Positions 8,461 to 16,678 of a DNA stretch of 40,915 nt are shown here, piece by piece. Made by a program: the position numbers and the translations under genes. Numbering within the stretch: the first letter of the stretch is position 1; the number at the start of each line of letters is the position of its first letter. The stretch is taken from positions 1 through 40,915 of the forward strand of contig JAJZEV010000237.1 in assembly GCA_021805665.1 (NCBI GenBank). The letters are read 5' to 3'. Below the pieces are notes generated by a model. That model did not search any database. It was not told where the DNA came from and saw only the letters and a list, made by a program, of their open reading frames with translations. This DNA comes from Pseudomonadota bacterium (GTDB lineage: Bacteria; Pseudomonadota; Alphaproteobacteria; Acetobacterales; Acetobacteraceae).

Positions 8461-8556
8461 TGACCTTCCTAGCCTAACCGCCTTGTCTAAGCACCAATGG
8501 CATCCGTCATTGGTCGGATTCTGCCGACACCGGCAGCCTGCAAAAAGGACCACTCC

Positions 8557-8880
8557 ATGAGCGCAGCAACCGCGAGCGATCCGAGTTTCGACGGCACGCA
8601 GCCCGATGAAGCCGACGCGATGAAGGACCAACTGCGCAAGGATGTCGCATCCTGGCGGGAAGGCCGCGCGGACGGGTCCAGCCGCGATGCCACGGAACTG
8701 AGTGTCGCGGTCGCCCGCTCGATCGTTCCGCCGACCAATGCCAAGATGAAGCGTGCCAAGCCGGTTACAGCCGAGATCAAGCCAGTCTCCGGGGCAGAGA
8801 AGAAGCCGTTCGGCATGTCCTACGACGGCACCAGCCGCGCCGAGTACATCAAGCTGATGATTTCTCGCGGCGCCCGGTGA
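8557..8880 (+). CDS. Small protein of unknown function (107 aa)
   Basis: I do not recognise this 107-residue protein. It is hydrophilic and probably partly disordered: an acidic N-terminal third, a Lys-rich middle ('AKMKRAKPVTAEIK'), and a C-terminal 'SRAEYIKLMISRGAR' helix. There is no signal peptide or membrane segment. The ATG at 8557 follows AAAAAGGACC, a usable ribosome-binding site; the longer frame from 8497 lacks one. Its TGA overlaps the GTG start of the next gene (GTGA), which points to translational coupling with it. Confidence 0.7.
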   Translation: MSAATASDPSFDGTQPDEADAMKDQLRKDVASWREGRADGSSRDATELSVAVARSIVPPTNAKMKRAKPVTAEIKPVSGAEKKPFGMSYDGTSRAEYIKLMISRGAR

Positions 8881-9083
8881 GCTGGGTTACCTTCGAAGCC
8901 GCCGCTGGCGGACTTGTGGTGGTGCAACTGGCCCATGTGGTCGCGATCTACGATGAGCGTGGCGAGGTGAAGCTGGCCACGTCGGCAGGCGGCGTTCATA
9001 TCCTGAAGGATATCACGGTTCAGCGCGCGGCCGGCATCGTCACCCGGGCTCAGGAAGCCGCTTCCGTGCGGCCCGAACGGTGA
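8877..9083 (+). CDS. Small protein of unknown function (68 aa)
   Basis: This 68-residue protein starts with GTG overlapping the previous stop by four bases. It alternates short hydrophobic strands ('LVVVQLAHVVAIY', 'VKLATSAGGVHILKD') and reads like a small beta-barrel or SH3-like fold. No family is recognised. The tight overlap with the 107-residue gene suggests that the two products work together. Confidence 0.65.
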   Translation: MSWVTFEAAAGGLVVVQLAHVVAIYDERGEVKLATSAGGVHILKDITVQRAAGIVTRAQEAASVRPER

Positions 9084-9157
9084 TCGCGCCCGTTCGGCGT
9101 CGGGATCGTTATCCAATCGTCATGTGCAGTAGCGCGGCCGTACCGGCATGGTGAAGT

Positions 9158-9361
9158 ATGGCAGATAGTTCGTATCGGATTGTCCTTCGCGACGATGGCA
9201 GTTTCGCGGTGGAAATCGTCAGGGTCGGCGCGCTGCCGCAAACCGCTGGCGGATTCGCCACAGAAGCGGCCGCACAGGGCTGGATCGCACGGGACCAGAG
9301 GCTCCGTACCGCCAGCGACCCGTTCGCCACCGCGGCGACAAAACGCTGGCGCGGGAGTTAG
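9158..9361 (+). CDS. Small protein of unknown function (67 aa)
   Basis: A 67-residue protein with a strand-turn-strand opening ('YRIVLRDDGSFAVEIV') followed by a helix ('FATEAAAQGWIARDQRL'). The pattern is seen in many short uncharacterised alphaproteobacterial proteins; no named family can be given. A start at 9158 fits the end of the upstream gene (74 bp away). Its stop overlaps the stop of the convergent CoA-transferase gene by four bases. Confidence 0.65.
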   Translation: MADSSYRIVLRDDGSFAVEIVRVGALPQTAGGFATEAAAQGWIARDQRLRTASDPFATAATKRWRGS

Positions 9362-10554
9362 AGTACCCCCGCCTGACGCAACCGAACCAGTTCCGCGTCG
9401 CCGACGCCACAGATGCTGGCCAGCACGTCGTCGGTGTGTTCACCCAGCAACGGCGGACGGGTGATTTCGGCTGGCGAGTCTGACAGCTTGATCGGGCATC
9501 CGACGGTTTGGTAAATTCCGCGGTTCGGGAAATCAATATCCACGATCATATCCCTGGCCCGCAAATGTGGATCGGCCAGCACCTCCGCGGTGTCCTGGCA
9601 CGCCCCGCTTGGTACGCCGGCTTCGCCCAGCACCCGCATCGCCTCGTGCTTGGTGCGCTGCATGGTCCATGCCTCGACGATGGCATTCAGGGCGTGGCGA
9701 TTTTGCCAGCGCAGGGCGGGAGTCGCGAATCGGGGGTCGTGCGCCAGTTCCGGGTGTCCCATTGCCCCGATCAGCGGTCCCCACATCCGCGGCTGGGCAA
9801 AGATATAGATATAGTCGTTGGGTCCGCCCGGCGCGCAGGCAAAGGTGGTGCCGGGCACGGTCTGCCCGAGTTGATTGCCGGTGCGCGGCGGCGGGTGGCC
9901 GAAACGCTGATGGTCGCGCAGGCTGACGCGGATCAGATTGACCACGGCATCCTGCATGGAAACCTCGACATGCTGCCCCTTCCCGCTGGTGGTCCGCTGC
10001 TGCAACGCCGCCAGGATGCCGATCGCCATGTGCATGCCGGTGCCGGAGTCGCCGATCGCTGGAAACACATAGGTCGGCGGATTTTCGGGAAAGCCGGTCA
10101 CTGCCATGGCCCCGCCCATTGCCTGCGCGATCGGTTCGAAGCTCTTGTAGCCGCTGTATGGGCCGTAGGTGCCGAAGCCCTTGATCGTAGCATAGATCAG
10201 CCGCGGGTTCAGTTTCGCCAGCGAGGCGTAGCCAAGTCCCAGCCGGTCCAGCGATCCGGGCCCGAAGTTCTCCAGCAGCACATCGGATTCGGCGATCAGC
10301 CGGCGGAACAGCGCCTTGCCGTCCCCGGTCTTCAGGTTCAGCGTCACGCTGCGCTTGTTGGCGTTCAGGATCAGGAAGAACAGGCTGTCGGTGTCGGATT
10401 TGTCGCGCAGGCTGGTGCGCGCGACGTCGCCCCCGGACGGTTCCTCCAGCTTGATCACGTCGGCGCCCAGGAACCCCAGAATTTGGGCACAGGCCGGGCC
10501 GGCCTGGTTGTGGGTCATGTCGATGATGCGAATGCCTTTTAGCGCCTGGCTCAT
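9358..10554 (-). CDS. CaiB/BaiF (family III) CoA-transferase, formyl-CoA-transferase-like
   Basis: A 398-residue family III CoA-transferase. 'GIRIIDMTHNQAGPACAQIL' opens the Rossmann part and 'ADVIKLEEPSGGD' follows. The catalytic aspartate falls at Asp169 in GDSGTGMH, the same number as in E. coli Frc. 'VEVSMQDAVVNLIRVSLRD', 'YIYIFAQPRMW' and 'GCPIKLS...PPLLGEHT' also match the Frc subgroup closely. Frc moves CoA between formyl-CoA and oxalate, but no oxalyl-CoA decarboxylase is in view, so the acid is uncertain. The open frame runs upstream to 11106 on the other strand's shadow; ATG 10554 is the family start, and it overlaps the TGA of the dioxygenase gene (ATGA). Confidence 0.92.
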   Translation of the reverse strand: MSQALKGIRIIDMTHNQAGPACAQILGFLGADVIKLEEPSGGDVARTSLRDKSDTDSLFFLILNANKRSVTLNLKTGDGKALFRRLIAESDVLLENFGPGSLDRLGLGYASLAKLNPRLIYATIKGFGTYGPYSGYKSFEPIAQAMGGAMAVTGFPENPPTYVFPAIGDSGTGMHMAIGILAALQQRTTSGKGQHVEVSMQDAVVNLIRVSLRDHQRFGHPPPRTGNQLGQTVPGTTFACAPGGPNDYIYIFAQPRMWGPLIGAMGHPELAHDPRFATPALRWQNRHALNAIVEAWTMQRTKHEAMRVLGEAGVPSGACQDTAEVLADPHLRARDMIVDIDFPNRGIYQTVGCPIKLSDSPAEITRPPLLGEHTDDVLASICGVGDAELVRLRQAGVL

Positions 10555-11441
10555 GGTGGTTCCTCCAAACTCGGCCGGGTATCCAGCGTCGTTGCCCGCC
10601 GCAGGTCGCGCGGTTTGCTTTCGTCGTGCGGGCGCCCGCGATGCATCGTCCAGCGGTTGTCCCAGATTACCAGGTCGCCCCGGCGCCAGGTGTGGCGATA
10701 GACAAACCGGGGTTGGGTCGCATGCGCGGTCAGGTCGAGCAGCAACAGCCGTCCATCCGCCACCGGCCAGCCGGCGATGTGGGAGGCATGGGCGGACAAA
10801 TACAGGCTTTTGCGCCCCGTCGCCGGGTGGCGCCGGACCAGACGCTGGCGAGACGGCGGGTACTGTTCGCGCTCCCCTGTCGGAAAGTCCGTAAATCCGA
10901 TCTGGGCTCGGGACCAGAAAACATCGTGTTCGGCGATCAGCGGGCCGATGGCCTGCCGCATGCCCGGCGGCAGGGCGTCGTAGGCGGCCCGCATATCGGC
11001 GAACTCGGTTTCGCCGTTTCCAAACGGGCCGGGGGGCGGCAGCGAAACCGCGTGCAGAAGGCCAAGGACGACGGGAACCGGCATGTACGACGCATCGGTG
11101 TGCCACAGCCGGTTACCCAGGCTGTCGAGCCGGCGCCGGTCGTCCAGTGCGCGGACGCGATTGTCTTCATCGAGGTTGGAAATATCGCCGATCTGCGGGA
11201 TCGCCAACCGCCGGCGGCCGGGGCGGGCGGCGGAACGGCCGATTTCCAGCGGACCAAATCTGGCGGCGAAATCGTGCAGCTGCTGGTCCGTCAGGTGCTG
11301 GCCGCGGAACACCAGCACGGGAAATGAATCGATCGCGGTCTGGATCGCGGCGACCGCGGCGTCGGTCAACGGCGCCGACAGATCCGCAAGGCTGGCCTCC
11401 GCGGCAAGTCCTGGATGCAGTTCCCGGGTCTCGATGGACAT
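10551..11441 (-). CDS. TauD/TfdA family Fe(II)/2-oxoglutarate dioxygenase
   Basis: A 296-residue cupin-fold oxygenase of the TauD/TfdA family. The iron ligands are His114 and Asp116 (LWHTDASYM) and His267 (DNRWTMHRGR), and an Arg just after the last His would bind 2-oxoglutarate. 'PVLVFRGQHLTDQQLHDFAARFG' (split, residues 41-63) is the N-terminal family signature. Members hydroxylate taurine, alkyl sulfates, 2,4-D and other acids; the substrate is unknown. It is coupled by a four-base overlap to the Frc-like CoA-transferase downstream. ATG 11441 is chosen because the upstream extension is low-quality sequence overlapping the divergent gene. Confidence 0.92.
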   Translation of the reverse strand: MSIETRELHPGLAAEASLADLSAPLTDAAVAAIQTAIDSFPVLVFRGQHLTDQQLHDFAARFGPLEIGRSAARPGRRRLAIPQIGDISNLDEDNRVRALDDRRRLDSLGNRLWHTDASYMPVPVVLGLLHAVSLPPPGPFGNGETEFADMRAAYDALPPGMRQAIGPLIAEHDVFWSRAQIGFTDFPTGEREQYPPSRQRLVRRHPATGRKSLYLSAHASHIAGWPVADGRLLLLDLTAHATQPRFVYRHTWRRGDLVIWDNRWTMHRGRPHDESKPRDLRRATTLDTRPSLEEPP

Positions 11442-11537
11442 CGCTTCCGCCCCCCGCCGCATCCTGCGAAGGTTCATCGGGCGGTGCAAGTTTGGCGCCC
11501 CTTGCCGCCGCCCGTCGGCTGACGCAATTTCCCGCCC

Positions 11538-12197
11538 ATGCGCATTTCCCTGATCCACGCCATGGCCCCTTCCATCCCCCCGATCGTCGCGGCGTTCCAA
11601 CGCCTGTGGCCGGAAGCCACGCTGATGAACCTGCTGGACGACTCGCTGGCACCCGATCTGGCGCGCGACGGGACGCTGACCCCGGCGATGACCGAACGGT
11701 TTTTGGGCCTGGCACGGTATGCGCGATCGACCGGGGCGGACGGGATCCTGTTCACCTGTTCGGCGTTCGGCCCCTGCATCGAGGCGTGTGCCCGGGAATT
11801 GCCGATCCCGGTACTGAAGCCGAACGAGGCGATGATCGAGGAAACCGTGGCACTGACCGGCCCGCGCGGACGGATCGGCCTGATGGCGACATTCGCCCCG
11901 ACCTTGACCTCCATGCCACCTGAATTCGCTGCCGCGGCGCCGGGTGTCACCTTGGTGAACTGCCTGGCCGAGGACGCCCTGGCCGCGCTGAACGCCGGCA
12001 GCCTGGACGGCCACAACGCCGCCGCCGCGCGGGCCGCCCTTGCCTTGACCGGCTGCGACGCGATCGCGCTGGCGCAGTTCAGCCTGTCGCAAGCCGCTGA
12101 GGCCGTGGCACGGGCAACAGGCAAGACCGTGCTGACGACGCCGGACAGCGCGGTGCGCAAGTTGCGCCGGCTATTGCTGCCGGCCACTGGGGCCTGA
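11538..12197 (+). CDS. Aspartate/glutamate racemase superfamily protein
   Basis: A 219-residue protein with the two-domain Asp/Glu/hydantoin racemase fold. The first active-site cysteine is Cys74 in 'ILFTCSAFGPC'. At the second-domain position where many racemases carry the other cysteine, this protein reads 'IALAQFSLSQ', so Ser182 sits there; a nearby Cys173 is in 'TGCDAI'. Single-cysteine relatives include decarboxylases and isomerases, so racemase activity should not be assumed. It is divergent from the TauD/CoA-transferase pair with 96 bp between, and may act on the same substrate. Confidence 0.85.
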   Translation: MRISLIHAMAPSIPPIVAAFQRLWPEATLMNLLDDSLAPDLARDGTLTPAMTERFLGLARYARSTGADGILFTCSAFGPCIEACARELPIPVLKPNEAMIEETVALTGPRGRIGLMATFAPTLTSMPPEFAAAAPGVTLVNCLAEDALAALNAGSLDGHNAAAARAALALTGCDAIALAQFSLSQAAEAVARATGKTVLTTPDSAVRKLRRLLLPATGA

Positions 12198-12402
12198 CAG
12201 TCTGCCGAAGTCCCCTTGCGGCGACGGCGATTTCGACCGGCGGCGCGACGGACTTTCCGCTGCCAGCAGCCCTGAATCCGAGAAGCAGCCTGACAGGGCT
12301 TCGTTCCCGACCCGGGCCGAGGCCCGGGGAAATACTTTAGTAGTGGACGATCTCAGCAACTTCCCGTAATGATACTAATGTATATTTTTGTCGGAGTGTT
12401 TG
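12198..12402. other. Intergenic region with palindrome and promoter-like AT-rich end
   Basis: This 205-bp gap holds a GC palindrome at 12311-12328. Its last 40 bp are markedly AT-rich ('TAATGTATATTTTTG') before the PEP-CTERM gene. TTCCCG near 12361 and TATATT near 12381 could form a -35/-10 pair; this is a weak match. GCCTGACAG occurs twice (near 12191 and 12287). Confidence 0.45.
12311..12328. repeat. GC-rich perfect palindrome
   Basis: CCCGGGCC-GA-GGCCCGGG: an eight-base-pair perfect stem flanked by TTCCCGA and GGAA, which extends the symmetry. It resembles the dispersed extragenic palindromes common in alphaproteobacterial genomes. It could also end transcription of the upstream racemase-like gene, though no T run follows. 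Confidence 0.5.
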
Positions 12403-13836
12403 ATGAACGTCCCCGCGTTCAAGTTACTTAGCGACAGACGACAGCTATCATGGGTTGCAATGTTGGCGCTCGCGGCTGCTTGCGTGTCAGCAGGACCGGC
12501 ACGCGCGGCCTTGACCCTGACCCAGTTTCAGGGTGCCGGACTAGGAAGCTCCGGTTATGTGCCGCCGGACATGGGTGGATCCGTTGGCGACGGCTATGTC
12601 GTCCAGATGTTGAACGGGGTATCCAGTATTTACTCCTATACCGGGACACTTGATTCCCGACAAACGCTCAGTACCTTCTGGTCGGGCGTGTCAGGCGCCA
12701 TCGGCGGAACCTCGATTTCGGACCCGCGGGTGATTTACGACCCCGGTTCAGGACTATGGTTCGCCAGCGCGATCTCGACGCAGTCCACCAATAACAACAT
12801 TCTGATCGCTGTTTCCAAGACCAGCAATCCAACCGCTGGCTTCAATGAATTTTCCATTGCCTCGGCATCCGGAACCTTCGCCGACTTCCCAACGCTGGCG
12901 GTGAACGGCGCGGCGGTGACGATCGGCACGAATAACTTTACAGGCAGCACCGGTTCCTATTCCGCCAGCTCGGTCTATTCAATCCCTAAGGCCAGCCTGA
13001 CAGCAGCGACACCGTCGCTGGGCAGTATCACGCGGTTCGACAATGCCAGTTCGGTTGGCTCCGCGCCAGAAGCCGTCACCAACGCCAGCGGCACCGGCAC
13101 GTCCACCAGCATCGTCAGCACGTCGGGCGGCGCTTACACCCTGTCCACAGTTACGGGGGCCAACGCTGCCGGTGCGACATTGTCGCAGACTCAACAATAT
13201 ACCCAGCCCCTGCTGAACAATGCATTGCTGGCACCGACACAGCCCGGTGGAACCACCTATGATGCCGGGGACAACCGCATCAGTTCTGGAGCTTATCAAT
13301 CGGGCAACAACATCTATTTCGTCAACACGGTATCCAACGGCACAGCCGACGTGATCGCCTGGGTCATCCTAAATGCAACCAACGATAGTGTTGTCGCAAA
13401 TGGATACCTGACCATGCCAGGATTGAACCTGACCTATCCATCGATTTCAGCGAACGCGGATGGCACGTTTGTTATCGCTTTCAACGGGTCCGGGGCGGCA
13501 AACAATATCGGCGATTATTACGCCGTGTGCTCGGTTGCGACCTCGCAATGTGGCACGCCCCAAGCTTCTTTCATCAGCCCCGCCAGCAATTATTCCAATG
13601 CTCCCGCCGGCACAAACCGCTGGGGTGACTATTCCTGGACCACCGTGGATCCAACCAATCCTTCCACTTTCTGGCTGTTCCAGGAATACGCTGCAACCAA
13701 TTCATCCTGGGGCACCGTGATCACCAGTATTTCCACCGCAAGTGCCATCGCGGCGCCAGAACCTGCCGCACTGATGTTGTTTGCGGCCGGCTTGGGTGGC
13801 CTCGGTCTGGTTCGAACGCGTCCGCGCCGCCGTTGA
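12403..13836 (+). CDS. Secreted PEP-CTERM sorting-domain protein
   Basis: A 477-residue exported protein. Residues 1-34 form a signal peptide ending in AGPARA. The mature part is rich in Ser, Thr, Asn and Gly, with 'PPDMGGSVGDGYVVQMLNG' and 'SDPRVIYDPGSGLWFAS' repeats reminiscent of beta-propeller surface proteins. The C-terminus is a PEP-CTERM signal: Pro-Glu-Pro at about 452-454, a hydrophobic helix, then RTRPRRR. Such proteins are processed by exosortase and exported with an exopolysaccharide. No exosortase is in the window. ATG 12403 is preceded by CGGAG at six bases; an upstream TTG at 12388 is less likely. The neighbouring O-antigen-ligase-like gene fits a role at the cell surface. Confidence 0.9.
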   Translation: MNVPAFKLLSDRRQLSWVAMLALAAACVSAGPARAALTLTQFQGAGLGSSGYVPPDMGGSVGDGYVVQMLNGVSSIYSYTGTLDSRQTLSTFWSGVSGAIGGTSISDPRVIYDPGSGLWFASAISTQSTNNNILIAVSKTSNPTAGFNEFSIASASGTFADFPTLAVNGAAVTIGTNNFTGSTGSYSASSVYSIPKASLTAATPSLGSITRFDNASSVGSAPEAVTNASGTGTSTSIVSTSGGAYTLSTVTGANAAGATLSQTQQYTQPLLNNALLAPTQPGGTTYDAGDNRISSGAYQSGNNIYFVNTVSNGTADVIAWVILNATNDSVVANGYLTMPGLNLTYPSISANADGTFVIAFNGSGAANNIGDYYAVCSVATSQCGTPQASFISPASNYSNAPAGTNRWGDYSWTTVDPTNPSTFWLFQEYAATNSSWGTVITSISTASAIAAPEPAALMLFAAGLGGLGLVRTRPRRR

Positions 13837-13852
13837 CCGCCCAGCCAAGGGA

Positions 13853-15721
13853 CTATGCGGCCGGCCTGGCGGATGCGGACTGAAACTGTATCAACCCGCA
13901 GAAGCATACCAGAAAGAACAACATTCCCGGGCGCGGCGCTTCCAGCACATTGTCGAACATCCCTGAAATCAGGAATGCCATCACGGAACCGGCGACCGCC
14001 GCCCCCTCCAGCCGGCCGGCGCGAACCGCGCGGCTGGCCCCGATCAGCGCCACAGCCGCCAGCATGCAGTATGCCAACAGGCCCAGTGCCCCGGTTTCAA
14101 AAAACAGCATCAGAAACTCGTTCAGCATCCGCCACGACACATGGCTGTCGTCGGTGAATAGCCATCGGTCCAGACGCCGGGCGAAATTGCCGTTGACGAG
14201 CAGAGCATGTCCGTCATCGTCGGTCAGATCGATCGCCCGGACCTCGATCGTGTGGCCCTGCTGCCCGTAAATCGACAGTTCCACCGGCCGGTGGAGCCAT
14301 CCGTCAAGCGCGGCACCGCCCAGGGCCGCGGAAGGAAAAGTTGCCTGGACGGGCAACCAACTGCCGCCCTCGGGCAATATGACTTCGGTAGCCCGGCAGT
14401 TATCGGAATACAGCAATACCTTGTCGCAAACCGACACTCCGAACCTCGACCCGTCAGGCGAACGGGCGCTTAGGGTCAGATGCAACGAACCAGAACGCGG
14501 CAGGGAGATTTTCTGCCCAAGAAAGAAGGGCGAGGAGACGCGTATCGACAGGTATGGCCCTGCCCCATCATGCTTCAGGACCAAGTCGCTCGGTCGGTTC
14601 ACCTGCGATCGCATTTCCATCGCACGCTGATAAGTGCCCAGCCCCATACCGAAGATCCCGGGCAGGATACCGCGATCGCGCACGGCCATCCCCGCACGCC
14701 AGTTATCTTGCCGGGTCACGAAATCCGCCGCGCTGGCTTCCAGCCGGGAATGCATGCCGGTTATCGCAGCGGTGATCCCAAGCCCCGCCAAAACCAGTAC
14801 CAGCGGCGCGATACCAGCCAGGATCGCGCGGACACGATGAAGGTTCGCGACCCAGAGCCAGCCCAATCCAGCGACCACCATCGCGACCGCACATGCCGCA
14901 TAGGCCGCGCGCGCGAATGTAACAGTAACCGTGTAGCCGCCGCAGACACAGACCAGAAACGCCAGCGTTTCGCCCTGCCACCGCGGGCGCCACCGAAACA
15001 ACGTTATGGAAAACGGCAGCACCATCGCGGCATAAGCGCCAATATGCCCGCCGCCAACGCGCATGCTGGAAAACGGGCCTGCCACGCGGTAGTCAGTACT
15101 GAAGTCAAACAATCCGCCGAACAGCAGGCGTTCGGCGACCACGATCAGGGTGACAGCGACCATCCCGGTTGCAAACCCCCAGCCCAGCGTGGCGATGGCG
15201 TCGCCGTGCGTGCGCTGACGCCGGAGAATAAATGGAAGCAGCACGAGCGCCTCGACCAGGGCCTTTGCCAGTCTGAGAGCATTGTCCGGACGCAGGAACA
15301 CGTTGTCCGAAGCGGGGGCACCGAGCGGCGAGAGCAGGCCCACCAGGCAGCTGATAAACCAACTGGCGGACAGTCCGATGACCACGGCACCGGGCAGACC
15401 TTGCAGTTTGAAGTCGCGCGTGGCCGGACACTCCCGCACAAGCAGAACGGCGACTGTCGTCGCAACGAACAGATCGGCTTCCCCGATCATGGTCCAGCCG
15501 GTCCACAGGCGGCCATCCAGCACCGGCACCGCGAAGGGCACCGCAAACAGAAACCAGGCCGGGCGATATAGAAGCAAACCGGAGTAACCGAGCAGGCCTA
15601 TTGCCAGCGGCCATGGCGGCAGCGGGTAAAGGAACAGGCAAATAACCACAAACGCCGCTAACAGCAGCGCGGTGGCGTAACGGATGATCGGGATGGCGAA
15701 ACTGAACGGCATCCCGATCAT
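13853..15721 (-). CDS. O-antigen ligase/Wzy family membrane protein
   Basis: A 622-residue integral membrane protein with about eleven hydrophobic helices. The Wzy_C-type region is recognisable from 'GMGLGTYQ' (about 358) and 'NEFLMLFFETGALGLLAY' (about 534-551). Between them lies a roughly 135-residue soluble segment (about 385-520) of beta-sandwich character, with 'GSLHLTLSARSPDGSRFG' and 'VELSIYGQQGH'. Members polymerise or ligate lipid-linked glycans at the periplasmic face. The start is uncertain: ATG 15721 or 15712 fits best, while the open frame goes up to 15946 with unconvincing sequence. The gene is convergent with the PEP-CTERM gene, 16 bp apart. Confidence 0.8.
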   Translation of the reverse strand: MIGMPFSFAIPIIRYATALLLAAFVVICLFLYPLPPWPLAIGLLGYSGLLLYRPAWFLFAVPFAVPVLDGRLWTGWTMIGEADLFVATTVAVLLVRECPATRDFKLQGLPGAVVIGLSASWFISCLVGLLSPLGAPASDNVFLRPDNALRLAKALVEALVLLPFILRRQRTHGDAIATLGWGFATGMVAVTLIVVAERLLFGGLFDFSTDYRVAGPFSSMRVGGGHIGAYAAMVLPFSITLFRWRPRWQGETLAFLVCVCGGYTVTVTFARAAYAACAVAMVVAGLGWLWVANLHRVRAILAGIAPLVLVLAGLGITAAITGMHSRLEASAADFVTRQDNWRAGMAVRDRGILPGIFGMGLGTYQRAMEMRSQVNRPSDLVLKHDGAGPYLSIRVSSPFFLGQKISLPRSGSLHLTLSARSPDGSRFGVSVCDKVLLYSDNCRATEVILPEGGSWLPVQATFPSAALGGAALDGWLHRPVELSIYGQQGHTIEVRAIDLTDDDGHALLVNGNFARRLDRWLFTDDSHVSWRMLNEFLMLFFETGALGLLAYCMLAAVALIGASRAVRAGRLEGAAVAGSVMAFLISGMFDNVLEAPRPGMLFFLVCFCGLIQFQSASARPAA

Positions 15722-16678
15722 GCCCGTACCCGGTTCATTCCGGCGCATGAGACAGTCAGCATCGCGGCATTGAAATCCTTGGACGACGGGTGCCAATTTC
15801 TGTGGGTGCGATGCTTGTGCGTCAACCCACGCACCCGCCCAATCGGATTGGGATGCGGGCAACAGGCCGGGACGAACTGCGGCTTGATCCAGTCGCGTCG
15901 GAATTCCGGGTCGAGAGCGTAAGAACGGATCAAGGGACGAGGACAATCGGATCAGGGCTTGATGGCACGGGATTTTCCGGGTTCCAGGGGCATTGGGTTA
16001 CGCGGGCTTGCTGCCGGTCCAACGCGCCGGGCGGTAATGGCCGACGCAGGGGGCCCGGATGCGCGTAGCCGGCCGGTTCGTTCGTGCGGATGCCGCGGGT
16101 CAACGGCAGCAAATGACCCCGCCTTGGACGCTGGTCGTGCAGCCATCGAAGGCCAGGGCGACCTTTTGCTTGCAGAGACCTGAAGGGTTGAATGACGGCA
16201 GGGTCTCATCATCTTCGGCGGGCATGGCGGAATCTGTCCGGAGTTGGCGCATGGCGTCAACGCCCAGTGTCTCAGCGGTTCCAGATTGTGCTTCCGAGGC
16301 CGTTTGCGGTTCACTGACGTGTAATGAATGGGATGGGTTGGGGCGTTGGTTATGCGGTTGCGTGGGTCCATATCCGTCTCAAAGACTCGAAAACAGATAC
16401 TTAATATCTTTTTTTGATCTCGGCTTATTGTGAGGACGGAGGGGCTTTATGGGTAGATCGAAGGTGAGAATTATTACCCAAATTTCGAGGATTCGTCAAG
16501 TACGATCCCGCCAGCGGCTTTGGCGCCTGGCGGATGTTCCGCGGATTCGGATGCGGCATCTTAACACGAATATTAAACGCGATCCGGCTACCGGTCAGAC
16601 GCTCATCGCGCCATATTACAATCTGGGATGGCGGATTTAACGGTTCCCGCCGCATGCATGTGGTGAAGGAGTCCAGCG
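15722..16678. other. Long intergenic stretch without a convincing gene
   Basis: Nearly 1 kb. Short open frames exist on both strands, but none has family resemblance or consistent GC-rich third positions. The best is 16449-16640 (+), which has GGAGGGG four bases upstream but codes for a very basic 63-residue product of unlikely composition. An inverted repeat (CCAATCGGATTGG) lies near 15838. A weak AT stem with a T run is at 16395-16415. The stretch from 16380 to 16640 is lower in GC than its surroundings. The rest of the region shows me nothing definable. Confidence 0.5.
16395..16415 (+). terminator. Weak stem plus T run
   Basis: AGATA-CTTAA-TATCT followed by TTTTTT on the + strand. The five-pair stem is mostly A/T, so it is weak as an intrinsic terminator. 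No forward gene is seen directly upstream, so if it is real it would end an unannotated transcript. Confidence 0.25.

Noticed and set aside
10555..11106. Long N-terminal extension of the CoA-transferase frame
   Set aside because: It lies entirely on the dioxygenase gene in another frame, and the family start is at 10554.
13806..13822. GGTTCGAACGCG, resembling a tRNA T-loop
   Set aside because: It lies inside the PEP-CTERM tail coding sequence, and no acceptor stem or anticodon arm can be drawn around it.
15722..15946. N-terminal extension of the O-antigen-ligase-like gene
   Set aside because: The 75 extra residues are not hydrophobic or family-like and come from poor coding sequence; a start at the edge of the first membrane helix is more plausible.
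15952..16371. Minus-strand frame of 139 codons in the long intergenic stretch
   Set aside because: The product is rich in Pro, Arg and Ser without any domain pattern, and overlapping frames on both strands look equally random.
16449..16640. Forward frame of 63 codons with a GGAGGGG site
   Set aside because: The spacing is short (four bases), the product is extremely basic, and codon use is unlike that of neighbouring genes. I could not support it as a gene.
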